Shown: piece by piece, positions 20,487 to 30,349 of the stretch
Numbering within the stretch: the first letter of the stretch is position 1
How the letters are laid out: every line of letters starts with the position of its first letter
DNA from: Dyella_A sp035685805
Lineage (GTDB): Bacteria; Pseudomonadota; Gammaproteobacteria; Xanthomonadales; Rhodanobacteraceae
NCBI RefSeq assembly: GCF_035685805.1
Contig: NZ_DASSAB010000045.1
Location: 170,738 to 234,737 of the forward strand
Length of the DNA stretch: 64,000 bases
Direction of reading: 5' to 3'
Notes under the pieces: generated by a model
What the model was told of the DNA's origin: nothing
The model's input: only the letters and a program-made list of their open reading frames with translations
Database searches by the model: none
Position numbers and translations under genes: made by a program

Positions 20487-20615
20487 ACGCATGACACCGC
20501 GCACGGGACAGCCATCACGCCCGGTCCGTCGCACCGCTCATCCGGTGTGGCGTCGGGCGCATCGCGTTTCAAGAGGCGGTGGCGCGGGCCCGCCGCCTGC
20601 TTGCCGGGCAGTGGC

Positions 20616-21545
20616 TTATCGGTGGTTGCGCACGTAGGCCAGCGGGTTGACCACGCGACCCTTGTACCAGACCTCGAAATGCACGTGGGAGCCGGTGGAG
20701 CGACCGGTGGAGCCGGCGTCAGCGATCACGTCGCCCACCCGCACCCGCTGTCCGGGGTGTGCCAGCAACTTGCTGTTGTGTGCGTAACGGGTCATGTAGC
20801 CGTTGCCGTGGTCAATCTCGATGACATCGCCGTAGCCGCTGCGGATGCCGGCGAAGGTCACCATGCCCTCGGCCACCGCATGTACCGGGGTACCCAGCGG
20901 CGTGGCGATGTCGATGCCTGTATGGCGGGCGCTGTGCCCGCTGAAAGGATCCGGTCGACCGCCGAAATACGACGAGATGTAGCCCTGCACCGGCATACCG
21001 GTAGGCTTGAGGTTCGACTCGATTCGCGCGTCCATCAACAGGCTCTGCAGCGCGGTGAGCTGGGCCTGCTGCCCGTCGAACTGGCTTGCCAGCTGCGAAA
21101 TGCTGCTGTCGAGCGTCTGCGGCAAGGCATACCCGGAGCCGCTGATCTCCTCCACGCCGCCCACCGGCGGAGCCTGGTCGAAGTTGAACTCGCCGTCGTC
21201 GAGCTTGCCCATCTGGGCGAGCCGCTCCCCCAGCGCATTGAGTCGCGTCGACTGCGCCTGCAACTGCCCCAGCTTCACTGCCAGTGCGTCCAGATCACGT
21301 TGGGCATCGCGCTGCACGTCGGCTAGCTGCCGGGTCTGCTGGCTGACCGTGGCCCTGAGGGCCGTGATCTCCGACAGCGCGCGATCGCGCGGGCTGGCCA
21401 CCATCAGGGCCGCTGCGGCGCCGGCTGCCATGCAGGCGCCAACCGCTACCGCCGCCACGGCGCCGATCCGCCAGCGCATGCGGCGACTGGCCAGATCAAG
21501 AGTCCTGGGCACCTTCTTGGTGCGCGACACGAGTATGATTTGCAT
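20616..21545 (-). CDS. M23 (LytM/NlpD-type) peptidoglycan peptidase, membrane-anchored
   Basis: 309 aa. N-terminal transmembrane helix at about residues 25-50 (RIGAVAAVAVGACMAAGAAA), a helical coiled-coil region (~55-130, heptads around LRATVSQQTRQLADVQRDAQ), then a complete M23 domain: GHSARHTGIDIATPLGTPVH, YGDVIEIDHGNGYMTRYAHN, and HVHFEVWYKGRVVNPL. Zn ligands appear intact (His in RHTGID, the following Asp, and His in HVHFEV), so it should be an active endopeptidase rather than an EnvC-like activator. The start at 21545 has GGAAAA close upstream. A 39-residue longer reading would run antisense through dciA and is rejected. Its start is 25 bp from the divergent dciA start. Confidence 0.9.
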   Translation of the reverse strand: MQIILVSRTKKVPRTLDLASRRMRWRIGAVAAVAVGACMAAGAAAALMVASPRDRALSEITALRATVSQQTRQLADVQRDAQRDLDALAVKLGQLQAQSTRLNALGERLAQMGKLDDGEFNFDQAPPVGGVEEISGSGYALPQTLDSSISQLASQFDGQQAQLTALQSLLMDARIESNLKPTGMPVQGYISSYFGGRPDPFSGHSARHTGIDIATPLGTPVHAVAEGMVTFAGIRSGYGDVIEIDHGNGYMTRYAHNSKLLAHPGQRVRVGDVIADAGSTGRSTGSHVHFEVWYKGRVVNPLAYVRNHR

Positions 21546-21570
21546 GCTTTTCCACGTTGAAGTGCCGGCC

Positions 21571-22032
21571 ATGCAGCGCGCCGATCCACCCATCCCCCGC
21601 CGCAGTGGCACAGGACCGAAATCCCTTGCCGAGTGCGGCGCGTTTGCCCGTCTGGCCACCAAGGCCGGCGAGCTGGATGCGCTGGATCGCGCCCTGCGCC
21701 AGACGCTGCCGACATCGCTGCGCGAACACGTGCGATTTGCACACGCGCGCTACGACCGCCTCGTCTTTCTGGCGTCCTCCCCGGCTTGGGCCTCCCGCTT
21801 GCGCCTGATGCAGACGCAGCTTCTTGCCACCGCCCGTGCCCTGGGCACGTGCGCCAGTTCAGTCACCGTGAAAGTGGCCCCCCAACCGCCGGTCGCAACG
21901 GAACCGGATCGGTCAAAACCGCTTTCGCCTGCTGCAGCCGTGCATCTCAAAGCGGCCGCAGTGTCAGTCACAGACCCCGAATTGCGGGCCCTGTTCCTGG
22001 AGCTGGCGTCCCTCGCCGAAACTGCTGATTGA
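21571..22032 (+). CDS. dciA: DciA (DUF721), replicative helicase loader
   Basis: 153-aa DUF721 protein. DciA is the ancestral bacterial loader of DnaB helicase, used by most bacteria that lack DnaC or DnaI. Recognised by the KH-like core: LDALDRALRQTLPTSLREHV, ARYDRLVFLASSPAWASRLR and LMQTQLLATARAL, with a disordered C-terminal third. The start at 21571 has GAAG at a usable distance; an in-frame ATG at 21544 lies within the same GCATGC palindrome as the start codon of the divergent M23 gene. A -10-like TATGAT at 21534-21539 inside the M23 coding region could drive it. The E. coli cluster carries no such gene between lpxC and secA. Confidence 0.85.
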   Translation: MQRADPPIPRRSGTGPKSLAECGAFARLATKAGELDALDRALRQTLPTSLREHVRFAHARYDRLVFLASSPAWASRLRLMQTQLLATARALGTCASSVTVKVAPQPPVATEPDRSKPLSPAAAVHLKAAAVSVTDPELRALFLELASLAETAD

Positions 22033-22211
22033 GCCCCCTGCGGGTCGCCGGCGGTGAGGCCACGGCAACCTCTCATCTTGCGCGTGCGCGCCCATCACTC
22101 CCCGGACCGTTCCGTGGGAGGGAGGTTTATAACATGGGCTCATGAGTGCCTGGCAACCCCGACGTGTTCACACCGTGAAGCAATCGTGACGTCGGTTGTG
22201 AAGCGGGGCTC

Positions 22212-22244
22212 AAAAGAAAACGGCCATGCGAAACGCATGGCCGT
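22212..22244 (-). terminator. Terminator of lpxC
   Basis: On the minus strand: an 11-bp perfect stem (ACGGCCATGCG with its complement, 22220-22230/22234-22244) around a TTT loop, followed by TTTTCTTTT. It begins 33 bp after the lpxC stop. Confidence 0.9.
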
Positions 22245-22277
22245 GAGCGGCGAAGCGGCAGAAATCCGCTCCAGAGA

Positions 22278-23192
22278 TCAGATTGCTTGGGCCGGATGCG
22301 CGTAGGAGATCGGCGCGGTGGCCGGGTCATCCTCGTAACTTACTTCTTCCCACGCGGTGGCGTCCGCCATCAGGGTACGCAGCAGCTTGTTGTTCAACTC
22401 ATGGCCGGACTTGTGGGCGTGATATGCGCCGACGAGGCTGTGGCCGAGCAGGTACAGGTCGCCGATCGCATCGAGGATCTTGTGCTTTACGAACTCGTCC
22501 TCGTAGCGCAGACCGTCCTCGTTGAGCACACGGTAATCGTCCAGCACCACGGCGTTGTCCATCGACCCGCCGAGGGCCAGGTTGTGCTCGCGCAGCATTT
22601 CGATATCGCGCATGAAGCCGAAGGTACGGGCCCGGCTCACTTCCTTGACGAAGGAAGTGGTCGAAAAGTCGATTTCGGCGCGCGAGGTACGCTTGGAAAT
22701 GATCGGGTGGTTGAACTCGATCGAGAAGCCCACCTTGAAGCCCTCGAAGGGCTCGAAGCTGGCCCACTTGTCGCCTTCCTGCACCTTGACCGGCTTCTTG
22801 ATACGGATGAAGCGCTTGGCCGCGGCCTGCTCCTCGATACCGGCCGACTGCAGCAGGAACACGAACGGTCCTGCACTGCCGTCCATGATCGGCACCTCAG
22901 GCGCAGACAGGTCGACGTAGGCGTTGTCGATGCCCAGGCCGGCCATGGCAGAGAGCAGATGCTCGACGGTGGAGACGCGGACGTCGCCATTCACCAGCGT
23001 CGTGGAGAGCCGCGTGTCGCCGACGCAGTCCGGACGCGCATGGATGTCCACCGGCGGGTTGAGATCGGTGCGACGGAACACGATGCCCGTGTTGGGCGCT
23101 GCCGGGCGCAGGGTCATGTAGACCTTGTCGCCGGTGTGTAAGCCCACGCCGGTCGCGCGGATGATGTTCTTGAGCGTACGCTGCTTGATCAT
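22278..23192 (-). CDS. lpxC: UDP-3-O-acyl-N-acetylglucosamine deacetylase LpxC
   Basis: Zn-dependent committed step of lipid A synthesis. 304 aa. Zn ligands His78 (STVEHLLSAMAG), His237 and Asp241 (HKILDAIGDLYLLG) are present, as is the general acid/base His264 in SGHELNNKLL. Also visible are TGVGLHTGDKV at the N-terminus and PEVPIMDGSAGPFVFLLQSA. Lies after ftsZ as in E. coli, but it is separated from it by a terminator and about 390 bp and has its own promoter-like sequence, so it is probably transcribed independently. Confidence 0.97.
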   Translation of the reverse strand: MIKQRTLKNIIRATGVGLHTGDKVYMTLRPAAPNTGIVFRRTDLNPPVDIHARPDCVGDTRLSTTLVNGDVRVSTVEHLLSAMAGLGIDNAYVDLSAPEVPIMDGSAGPFVFLLQSAGIEEQAAAKRFIRIKKPVKVQEGDKWASFEPFEGFKVGFSIEFNHPIISKRTSRAEIDFSTTSFVKEVSRARTFGFMRDIEMLREHNLALGGSMDNAVVLDDYRVLNEDGLRYEDEFVKHKILDAIGDLYLLGHSLVGAYHAHKSGHELNNKLLRTLMADATAWEEVSYEDDPATAPISYAHPAQAI

Positions 23193-23235
23193 TTTTATGG
23201 GTTCTCGTGGAGGCAGCAGCCAGAATTGGACGGAG

Positions 23236-23263
23236 ATGCTAACACAGTCTTAACCTAAGACAA
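23236..23263 (-). promoter_or_regulatory. Putative promoter of lpxC
   Basis: On the minus strand: TTGTCT (23258-23263), 16-bp spacer, TAGCAT (23236-23241), about 45 bp before the lpxC start and in an AT-richer stretch than its surroundings. The boxes match the consensus only partly. Confidence 0.4.
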
Positions 23264-23366
23264 TAGCAAACCGAACCGTACAGTCTTTAACCGGCCTTCA
23301 TGCTGCGGCGATCCCGACGCTTTCCCGAGTATCCGGGAATGTCCTTGCAGATCAAACAGATTGAGC

Positions 23367-23412
23367 AAAAACAGAACCTCATGGCCGGGGACGGGAGTCC
23401 GGCCATGAGGTT
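23367..23412 (-). terminator. Terminator at the end of the dcw cluster (ftsZ)
   Basis: On the minus strand: a 14-bp perfect stem (AACCTCATGGCCGG, 23399-23412 with 23375-23388), a 10-nt loop, then CTG and a T5 tract. It lies 170 bp after the ftsZ stop and separates the dcw operon from lpxC. The 169 bp between ftsZ and the stem show no recognisable gene. Confidence 0.8.
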
Positions 23413-23581
23413 TGCCGCAAGTCATCCCGACTCGCAGCATTGATTACCCCTTCACATTTTCGCCGGTCCTACGGGACGTTCGCCGCCTGCCAGACGCGCG
23501 CAGCCCACGAACAAGTGTGTCGTCCCGAACGACCTGTGACCCAACAACGAAGGGATGGTTCCAACATCGACGGTCACGTCG

Positions 23582-24760
<1,179 letters not shown>

Positions 24761-24879
24761 TTCCCGTCCTCCATAGAGCTTTAGTTGTCGTTGTAACCGC
24801 GGCGGATGACTCCTGTCGGGCCGTGGTGGTGGGCGTTTCCCTTCGCCCGTGGCGATGCGTCCGGCATCGCCAAATGCAT

Positions 24880-26112
24880 TCAGAAGTTCTTCTTGAACCA
24901 GCCGCGCAGCTTGTCCAGCGAGCCGCCCACGCTGCCGCCCGCCGGCCCGCCGTGGCGCGCTCCGCCGTTGCGCGCGCCGTGCAGAAGCAGGCCCACGCCG
25001 GTGGAGTGCAACGGGTTGGACATCACTTCGCCGAGGCCGCTGACGTGCTGCGGCACGCCCACGCGCACCATCTTGTGGAACAGCTCCTCGGCCAGCTCCA
25101 GCGCACCCTCCATGCGGGCGGCGCCGCCGGTGAGCACGATGCCCGCAGCGATCAGGCTGTCGTAGCCGGAACGGCGCAGCTCGTCCTGCACCATCTCGAA
25201 GATCTCCTCGTAGCGCGCCTGCACGCTCTGCGCGAGCGACTGGCGGGCCAGCCGTCGCGGCGGACGATCGCCCACGCTGGGCACCTGGATGGTTTCGTCG
25301 GCATGCGCCAGCTGGGCCAGCGCGCAGGCGTACTTGATCTTGATCTCCTCGGCGTGCGCGGTCGGCGTGTGCACGCCGTAGGCGATGTCGTTGGTGACCT
25401 GGTCGCCGCCAACCGGCAGCGAGCGGGTGTAGCGGATGGCGCCCTGGGTGTAGATCGCGATGTCGGTGGTACCGGCGCCGATGTCGACCAGACACACGCC
25501 CAGCTCGCGCTCGTCGTCGGTCAGCACCGACTTGCTGCTGGCCACCGCCGAGGGCACCAGCTCGTCCACCGACAGCCCGCAGCGCTGGATGCACTTGGTG
25601 ATGTTCTGCACCGCCGCAGCGGCACCCGTGACCAGATGCACCGACGCTTCCAGCCGCACGCCACTCATGCCGACTGGCGAACGGATGCCGTCCTGGCCAT
25701 CGATGCGATATTCCTGCGACTCCTTGTAGAGCACCTTGCGATCGGCCGGGATCGCTACCGCGCTCGCCGCCTCCAGCACCTGGTCGAGGTCGCCGGGCGT
25801 GACCTCACGGTCACGGATTGCCGCCGTGCCGTGCGAGTTGCGTGTCTCCAGATGGCTGCCGGAGATCGACGCGAACACCGAGCGGATGTCGCAGCCGGCC
25901 ATCAGCTCGGCCTCTTCGACCGCACGCTGGATCGAGTGCACCGTGGACTCGATGTCCACCACCGAACCGCGCTTGAGCCCGCGCGAGACGTGCGTGCCGA
26001 TGCCGATCACCTCGATCGGTTCACCCGGCTCGTACTCGCCAACGATCGCCACCACCTTCGAGGTGCCGATATCGAGGCCAACCACCAGCTGTTTGTCGCT
26101 GCGCGTCTTCAT
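24880..26112 (-). CDS. ftsA: Cell division protein FtsA
   Basis: Actin-like ATPase that tethers FtsZ to the membrane and activates septal synthesis. 410 aa. Phosphate-1 motif VVGLDIGTSKVVAIVGE at residues 10-26, the 1C domain after EPIEVIGIGTH, phosphate-2 LVDIGAGTTDIAIYTQG, and the adenosine motif IVLTGGAARMEG. C-terminal amphipathic membrane-targeting helix LDKLRGWFKKNF. 10 bp after ftsQ and 119 bp before ftsZ, the largest gap within the cluster. Confidence 0.97.
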   Translation of the reverse strand: MKTRSDKQLVVGLDIGTSKVVAIVGEYEPGEPIEVIGIGTHVSRGLKRGSVVDIESTVHSIQRAVEEAELMAGCDIRSVFASISGSHLETRNSHGTAAIRDREVTPGDLDQVLEAASAVAIPADRKVLYKESQEYRIDGQDGIRSPVGMSGVRLEASVHLVTGAAAAVQNITKCIQRCGLSVDELVPSAVASSKSVLTDDERELGVCLVDIGAGTTDIAIYTQGAIRYTRSLPVGGDQVTNDIAYGVHTPTAHAEEIKIKYACALAQLAHADETIQVPSVGDRPPRRLARQSLAQSVQARYEEIFEMVQDELRRSGYDSLIAAGIVLTGGAARMEGALELAEELFHKMVRVGVPQHVSGLGEVMSNPLHSTGVGLLLHGARNGGARHGGPAGGSVGGSLDKLRGWFKKNF

Positions 26113-26122
26113 AGGAACGTCT

Positions 26123-26863
26123 TCATGTGCGGGGCGCGCCCGTATCGGAGGGAGTCGCGGCAGCCGGCGGCAGCCAGCGCACGGCAAACCCGTTGGTGTA
26201 GCGGAGGTCGGCGTAGGCGAAGCCGTTGTCGTGGCCGGCCAGCAGCTGCGGATACACGTCGAGGAAACGGCGCAGGCGCCGGTTGGCCTGCTGGCGGTCC
26301 CCGAGCACGATCTGGGCACCGCTGGCCGAGGTCAGGCTCCAGCTGCCGCGCTCGGTCAGCGCCACGCCGGTGATGTCCAGGTGCGTGCCGGCGAAAGCCC
26401 TGCGCGTGTCGGCGTAGAAACTCACCACTTCGGCGAGCCGTGCGTCGGGGCCGCGCAGATCCGGCAGAGCCACGGCGACCTCGTTGTCTGGTACGTCGAA
26501 CAGCTGACCCTGGCGGCTGATCAGCTGCCTGCCGTTCCAGCGCGCGAACGGCTGGCGTTCGTAGATCCGCAGCAGCAGGGTGTCCGGCCAGCGCTTGCTT
26601 GCCTCGACCGATTCGACCCAGGGCAGTGCCGATACCGCCTGCCGCACGTCGTCCAGATCGAGCGCAAAGAAGCCGTGGCCGAGACGCGGGCGCACCACAT
26701 CGCGGATCTGCTCGGCCTTGAGGTGGTGGAACTCCGCCTGCACCGTGAGTTGGGTCACTGGCCACCGGTCGGCGGCAAACCACCCGCGCAGCACGCCCAC
26801 CACCGGCATCACCACGAGGGCGATGGCCAGGCACCAGGCAATCAGGCGGATGGCTCCCCTCAC
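26123..26863 (-). CDS. ftsQ: Cell division protein FtsQ
   Basis: Bitopic divisome scaffold joining FtsA/Z-ring proteins to FtsB/FtsL. 246 aa from a GTG at 26863 that overlaps the ddl stop by 4 nt (GTGA). One transmembrane helix at residues ~5-25 (IRLIAWCLAIALVVMPVVGV), POTRA domain from about residue 35 (VTQLTVQAEFHHLKAEQIRD), then the FtsQ beta domain with LPWVESVEASKRWPDTLLLR, GWSL-type GSWSL, and FAYADLRYTNGFAVRW at the C-terminus. Confidence 0.95.
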   Translation of the reverse strand: MRGAIRLIAWCLAIALVVMPVVGVLRGWFAADRWPVTQLTVQAEFHHLKAEQIRDVVRPRLGHGFFALDLDDVRQAVSALPWVESVEASKRWPDTLLLRIYERQPFARWNGRQLISRQGQLFDVPDNEVAVALPDLRGPDARLAEVVSFYADTRRAFAGTHLDITGVALTERGSWSLTSASGAQIVLGDRQQANRRLRRFLDVYPQLLAGHDNGFAYADLRYTNGFAVRWLPPAAATPSDTGAPRT

Positions 26864-27828
26864 GCGCGCAGCCCTCCGGCGTCGATGCCGCGGTCCTTCT
26901 CGAAGCTGGTCTCGAGCACACGCCAGCAGAGCTCCTCGTATCCGATGCCCGCGGCCGCGGCCGCCTTGGGCACCAGCGAGTGCGAGGTCATGCCCGGGGC
27001 CGTGTTCACCTCCAGCAGCCAGTTGCCACCGGCGCGATCGCGCATCACGTCGACGCGGCCCCAGCCGCTGCAGCCGAGCGCATCGAATGCGCGCAGCGAC
27101 AGCGCACGCAGCTGTGCCTCGGCCTCGCCCTGCAGGCCCGGGCACACATAGCGGGTGTCCTCGGCGATGTACTTGGCGTTGTAGTCGTAGAACGCACCCT
27201 GGGGAACGATGTGGATCGACGGCAGCACGTCGCGCCCGAGGATCGCCACGGTCAGCTCGTCGCCCTCGATCAGGGTTTCCATCAAGAGGTCGCCCGGGTA
27301 GCGGGCAGCCAGCGCCACCGCCGCATCCAGGTCCCGTTCCTCGAAGACGCGGGTCACGCCCACGCTGGAGCCTTCGCACGCCGGCTTGACGATCAGCGGG
27401 AAGCCGACCTCGCGCGCAGCCGCATGTACGTCGCCACCCCGTGGCAACGCCACGAAACGCGGCGTGGGCAGGCCCAGCGACTGCCACACGCGCTTGGAGC
27501 GGGTCTTGTCCATCGACAGTGCCGAGCCGAGCACGCCCGACCCGGTGTAGGGCACGTTGAGCGACTCGAGTGCGCCCTGCAGCACGCCGTCTTCGCCGCC
27601 GCCGTGCTGGCCGTGCAGGATGTTGAACACGCGCGCGAAGTGGCCCGCGCGCAGCGCGTCCAGCAGCGCCGGGATACCGTCGATGGCGTGGGCGTCGACC
27701 CCGCGCGCCTGCAATGCGGCGAGCACGTTGCGGCCGGAGTCGAGCGACACCTCGCGCTCGGCGGAGCTGCCACCCATCACCACGGCGACGCGCCCGAACT
27801 GGGCCGGATCGGTGATCTTGTTCGTCAC
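26860..27828 (-). CDS. ddlB: D-alanine--D-alanine ligase
   Basis: ATP-grasp ligase that makes the D-Ala-D-Ala dipeptide used by MurF. 322 aa. Visible: VAVVMGGSSAEREVSLDSG at the N-terminus, HGQHGGGEDGVLQGALE, YTGSGVLGSALSMDKTRSKR, KPACEGSSVGVTRV, and CSGWGRVDVMRD followed by LLEVNTAPGMTSHSL, which holds the Mg2+ site. In the typical HGxxGEDG motif this protein reads HGQHGGGEDG. Overlaps murC (ATGA) upstream and ftsQ (GTGA) downstream. Confidence 0.96.
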   Translation of the reverse strand: MTNKITDPAQFGRVAVVMGGSSAEREVSLDSGRNVLAALQARGVDAHAIDGIPALLDALRAGHFARVFNILHGQHGGGEDGVLQGALESLNVPYTGSGVLGSALSMDKTRSKRVWQSLGLPTPRFVALPRGGDVHAAAREVGFPLIVKPACEGSSVGVTRVFEERDLDAAVALAARYPGDLLMETLIEGDELTVAILGRDVLPSIHIVPQGAFYDYNAKYIAEDTRYVCPGLQGEAEAQLRALSLRAFDALGCSGWGRVDVMRDRAGGNWLLEVNTAPGMTSHSLVPKAAAAAGIGYEELCWRVLETSFEKDRGIDAGGLRA

Positions 27829-29264
27829 TTCGGGCTCCTCAGGTGGGGCTGCTGCGACAACTCGAGCGCCGCAGCGCCGATATCGCCTGCGCCAAGCAGC
27901 ATCAGCAGGTCGCCGTCACGCAGCAGCGCCGGCAGGGCGTCCCGGAAATCACGCGGATGCTCGACCAGCACCGGATCGACCTTGCCCCGCGCGCGCACCG
28001 CGCGCGCCAGCGCACGCCCGTCGGCGCCCGCGATCGGCGCCTCGCCGGCCGGATACACCTCGGTCAGCACCAGCACGTCCGCTTCGGCCAGCACATTGGC
28101 GAAGTCGTCCAGCAGATCCCGCGTTCGGCTGTAGCGATGCGGCTGGAAGCCCACCACCAGGCGGCGGTCCGGCCAGCCGCCGCGGGCAGCGGCGAACACC
28201 GCCGCCAGTTCGCGCGGATGGTGTCCGTAGTCGTCGATCAGCAAGGCACTGCCGTGCTCCAGGGTCAGCTCGCCGCGGGCGTGGAAGCGCCGGCCGACGC
28301 CCTGGAACTGCGCCAGCGCCCGTGCAATCGCCTCGCCCTCGACGCCCAGTTGCCAGCCGATCGCCGCAGCCGCCAACGCGTTAAGCACGTTGTGCCGTCC
28401 GGGCAGGTTCAGCTGCACCGGCAGCGCGCCTTCGTGGCCGGGCAGCACCAGGTCGAAATGCATGGTGAAGCCGCGCTGGACCACCTGCGTCGCGCGGACG
28501 TCGGCATCCACCGAGTCGATCCCGTAGCTGAGTACGCGGCGCGGAATGTCGCGCGCCAGCGCGGCTACTTCCTCGTCATCGATGCACAAAACCGCCAGGC
28601 CATAGAACGGCAGCCGGTGCAGGAAATCGGAAAACGCCTTCTTCACCTCGGCGAAGTCGCCGTGGTAGTTCTCCAGGTGATCGGCGTCGATGTTGGTGAT
28701 CGCCGCGATCACCGGGGACAGCAACAGGAACGAGCCATCGGACTCGTCCGCCTCGGCGACTAGATACTGGCCGGTACCCAGCCGGGCGTTGGCGCCGGCC
28801 GCGTTGAGCTGGCCTCCGATCACGAAGGTCGGGTCGTAGTTGGCCTCGGCCAGCACGCTGGCGACCAGGCTGGTGGTGGTGGTCTTGCCGTGGGTCCCGG
28901 CGATCGCGATGCCGCGCCGGAAACGCATCAGCTCACCGAGCATCTCGGCGCGCGGAATGACCGGGATGCGCGCCTCGCGCGCCGCCATCAGTTCGGGGTT
29001 GTCGGCACGGATTGCACTGGAGGTGACCACCACGTCAGCGTCCCGCACGTGCCCCGCCTCGTGGCCGATGCGCACGTCGATGCCCAGGCCGGCCAGGCGC
29101 TGCGCGGTGGCTGAATTGGCCTTGTCCGAGCCGGACACGGCGTAGCCGAGGTTGTTCAGGACCTCGGCGATGCCGCTCATCCCCACGCCACCGATGCCGA
29201 TGAAGTGCACGCGGCGGAAGGTGGTCATCAGGTCATCATGGGCCTGCATGCGGCGCGCGGTCAT
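27825..29264 (-). CDS. murC: UDP-N-acetylmuramate--L-alanine ligase MurC
   Basis: First amino-acid-adding Mur ligase. 479 aa from the ATG at 29264, which overlaps the murG stop (ATGA). N-terminal Rossmann domain HFIGIGGVGMSGIAEVL at residues ~20-36, central ATP site AIAGTHGKTTTTSLVASVL, then LVAEADESDGSFLLL and NIDADHLENYHGDF, and the C-terminal domain with IDDYGHHPRELAA and FQPHRYSRTRDL. Product goes on to D-Glu (or L-Glu) addition, for which no ligase is encoded in this cluster. Confidence 0.97.
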   Translation of the reverse strand: MTARRMQAHDDLMTTFRRVHFIGIGGVGMSGIAEVLNNLGYAVSGSDKANSATAQRLAGLGIDVRIGHEAGHVRDADVVVTSSAIRADNPELMAAREARIPVIPRAEMLGELMRFRRGIAIAGTHGKTTTTSLVASVLAEANYDPTFVIGGQLNAAGANARLGTGQYLVAEADESDGSFLLLSPVIAAITNIDADHLENYHGDFAEVKKAFSDFLHRLPFYGLAVLCIDDEEVAALARDIPRRVLSYGIDSVDADVRATQVVQRGFTMHFDLVLPGHEGALPVQLNLPGRHNVLNALAAAAIGWQLGVEGEAIARALAQFQGVGRRFHARGELTLEHGSALLIDDYGHHPRELAAVFAAARGGWPDRRLVVGFQPHRYSRTRDLLDDFANVLAEADVLVLTEVYPAGEAPIAGADGRALARAVRARGKVDPVLVEHPRDFRDALPALLRDGDLLMLLGAGDIGAAALELSQQPHLRSPK

Positions 29265-30349
29265 GCGGCTACCTCCAGGCAGGCACGGGCGATGGCGGTC
29301 GCCGCGTCGGGCTTGGCCAGCGCGCGCGCCGCGGCGGCCATCGCCAGCCGGCGGGGCGGATCCTGCAGCAACGCGTCGAGGCGGTGCGCCAATGTCTGTA
29401 TGTCCAGATCGGTTTCCTTGGTCAGTTCGGCGGCGCCGGCGGCGACCAGCGCCTCGGCGTTGCGGGTCTGGTGGTCGTCCACCGCATGCGGAAACGGCAC
29501 CAGCAGGGCGCCCAGTCCGGCAGCGGTAAGCTCCGCCAGGGTCAGCGCGCCGGCACGGCAGACGGCCAGGTCGGCCTGGCCATAGGCGCTGGCCATGTCC
29601 TCGATGAAGGGAACCACTTCGGCGTCCACGCCGGCAGCGGCGTAGGCGGCGCGCGCCTCCTCGAGGCCGCGCCTGCCGCACTGGTGCAGCACCTGCGGCC
29701 GGGCCGCGGGGGGCAGCAGCGCGAGTGCCTTGGGCACGGCGACATTCAACGCGCGAGCGCCAAGGCTGCCACCCAGCACCAGCAGGCGCGGCGGCCCGAG
29801 GCGGTTGCGCATGCGCTCGGCGGGCGGCGGCAACGCGGCGATGGTCGAGCGCACCGGATTGCCCACCCATTCGCCACGCGGCAGCGCGTCGGCAAAGCCC
29901 GTCATGACGCGACGGGCGAAGCTGGCGAGGCGGCGGTTGGTGTATCCGGCCACCGAGTTCTGCTCGTGCACCAGCAGTGGCACCCCCAACAGCCGTGCCG
30001 CAATGCCACCGGGCCCAGCCACGTAGCCGCCCATCGACAGCACGCTGCGCGGGCGCAGCCGACGCAGCGCAGCCAGCGACGCGACCAGCGCGCTGGCCAG
30101 CATCAGCGGCGCGCGCAGCCGCGTCGCCCAGCCCTTGCCCCGCAGCCCACCCACCGGCACCGTGTGCAGCGCAATATCGTGAGCCGGAACCACCTGGGTC
30201 TCCATGCCGCCGCGCGCGCCGAGCCAGGCCACCGGCACGTCCTGCGCACGCAGCACATCGGCCACGGCCAGGCCCGGGAAGATGTGGCCACCGGTGCCGC
30301 CGGCCATGATCAGCACCGGGCGACGATCATTGAACGGCCGTGCGCTCAT
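29261..30349 (-). CDS. murG: UDP-GlcNAc:lipid I GlcNAc transferase MurG
   Basis: Membrane-associated GT28 glycosyltransferase that converts lipid I to lipid II. 362 aa from the ATG at 30349 (ATGA overlap with ftsW). The three G-loops are clear: IMAGGTGGHIFPGLAVA, SMGGYVAGPGG and VLGGSLGARALN; also HEQNSVAGYTNR and the UDP-GlcNAc site RAGALTLAELTAAG with the acceptor DDHQTRNAEALV. Confidence 0.97.
   Translation of the reverse strand: MSARPFNDRRPVLIMAGGTGGHIFPGLAVADVLRAQDVPVAWLGARGGMETQVVPAHDIALHTVPVGGLRGKGWATRLRAPLMLASALVASLAALRRLRPRSVLSMGGYVAGPGGIAARLLGVPLLVHEQNSVAGYTNRRLASFARRVMTGFADALPRGEWVGNPVRSTIAALPPPAERMRNRLGPPRLLVLGGSLGARALNVAVPKALALLPPAARPQVLHQCGRRGLEEARAAYAAAGVDAEVVPFIEDMASAYGQADLAVCRAGALTLAELTAAGLGALLVPFPHAVDDHQTRNAEALVAAGAAELTKETDLDIQTLAHRLDALLQDPPRRLAMAAAARALAKPDAATAIARACLEVAA

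Noticed and set aside
22054..22305. 83-codon plus-strand frame overlapping the lpxC terminator and 3' end
   Set aside because: It runs through the terminator stem into antisense of lpxC and has no recognisable domain.
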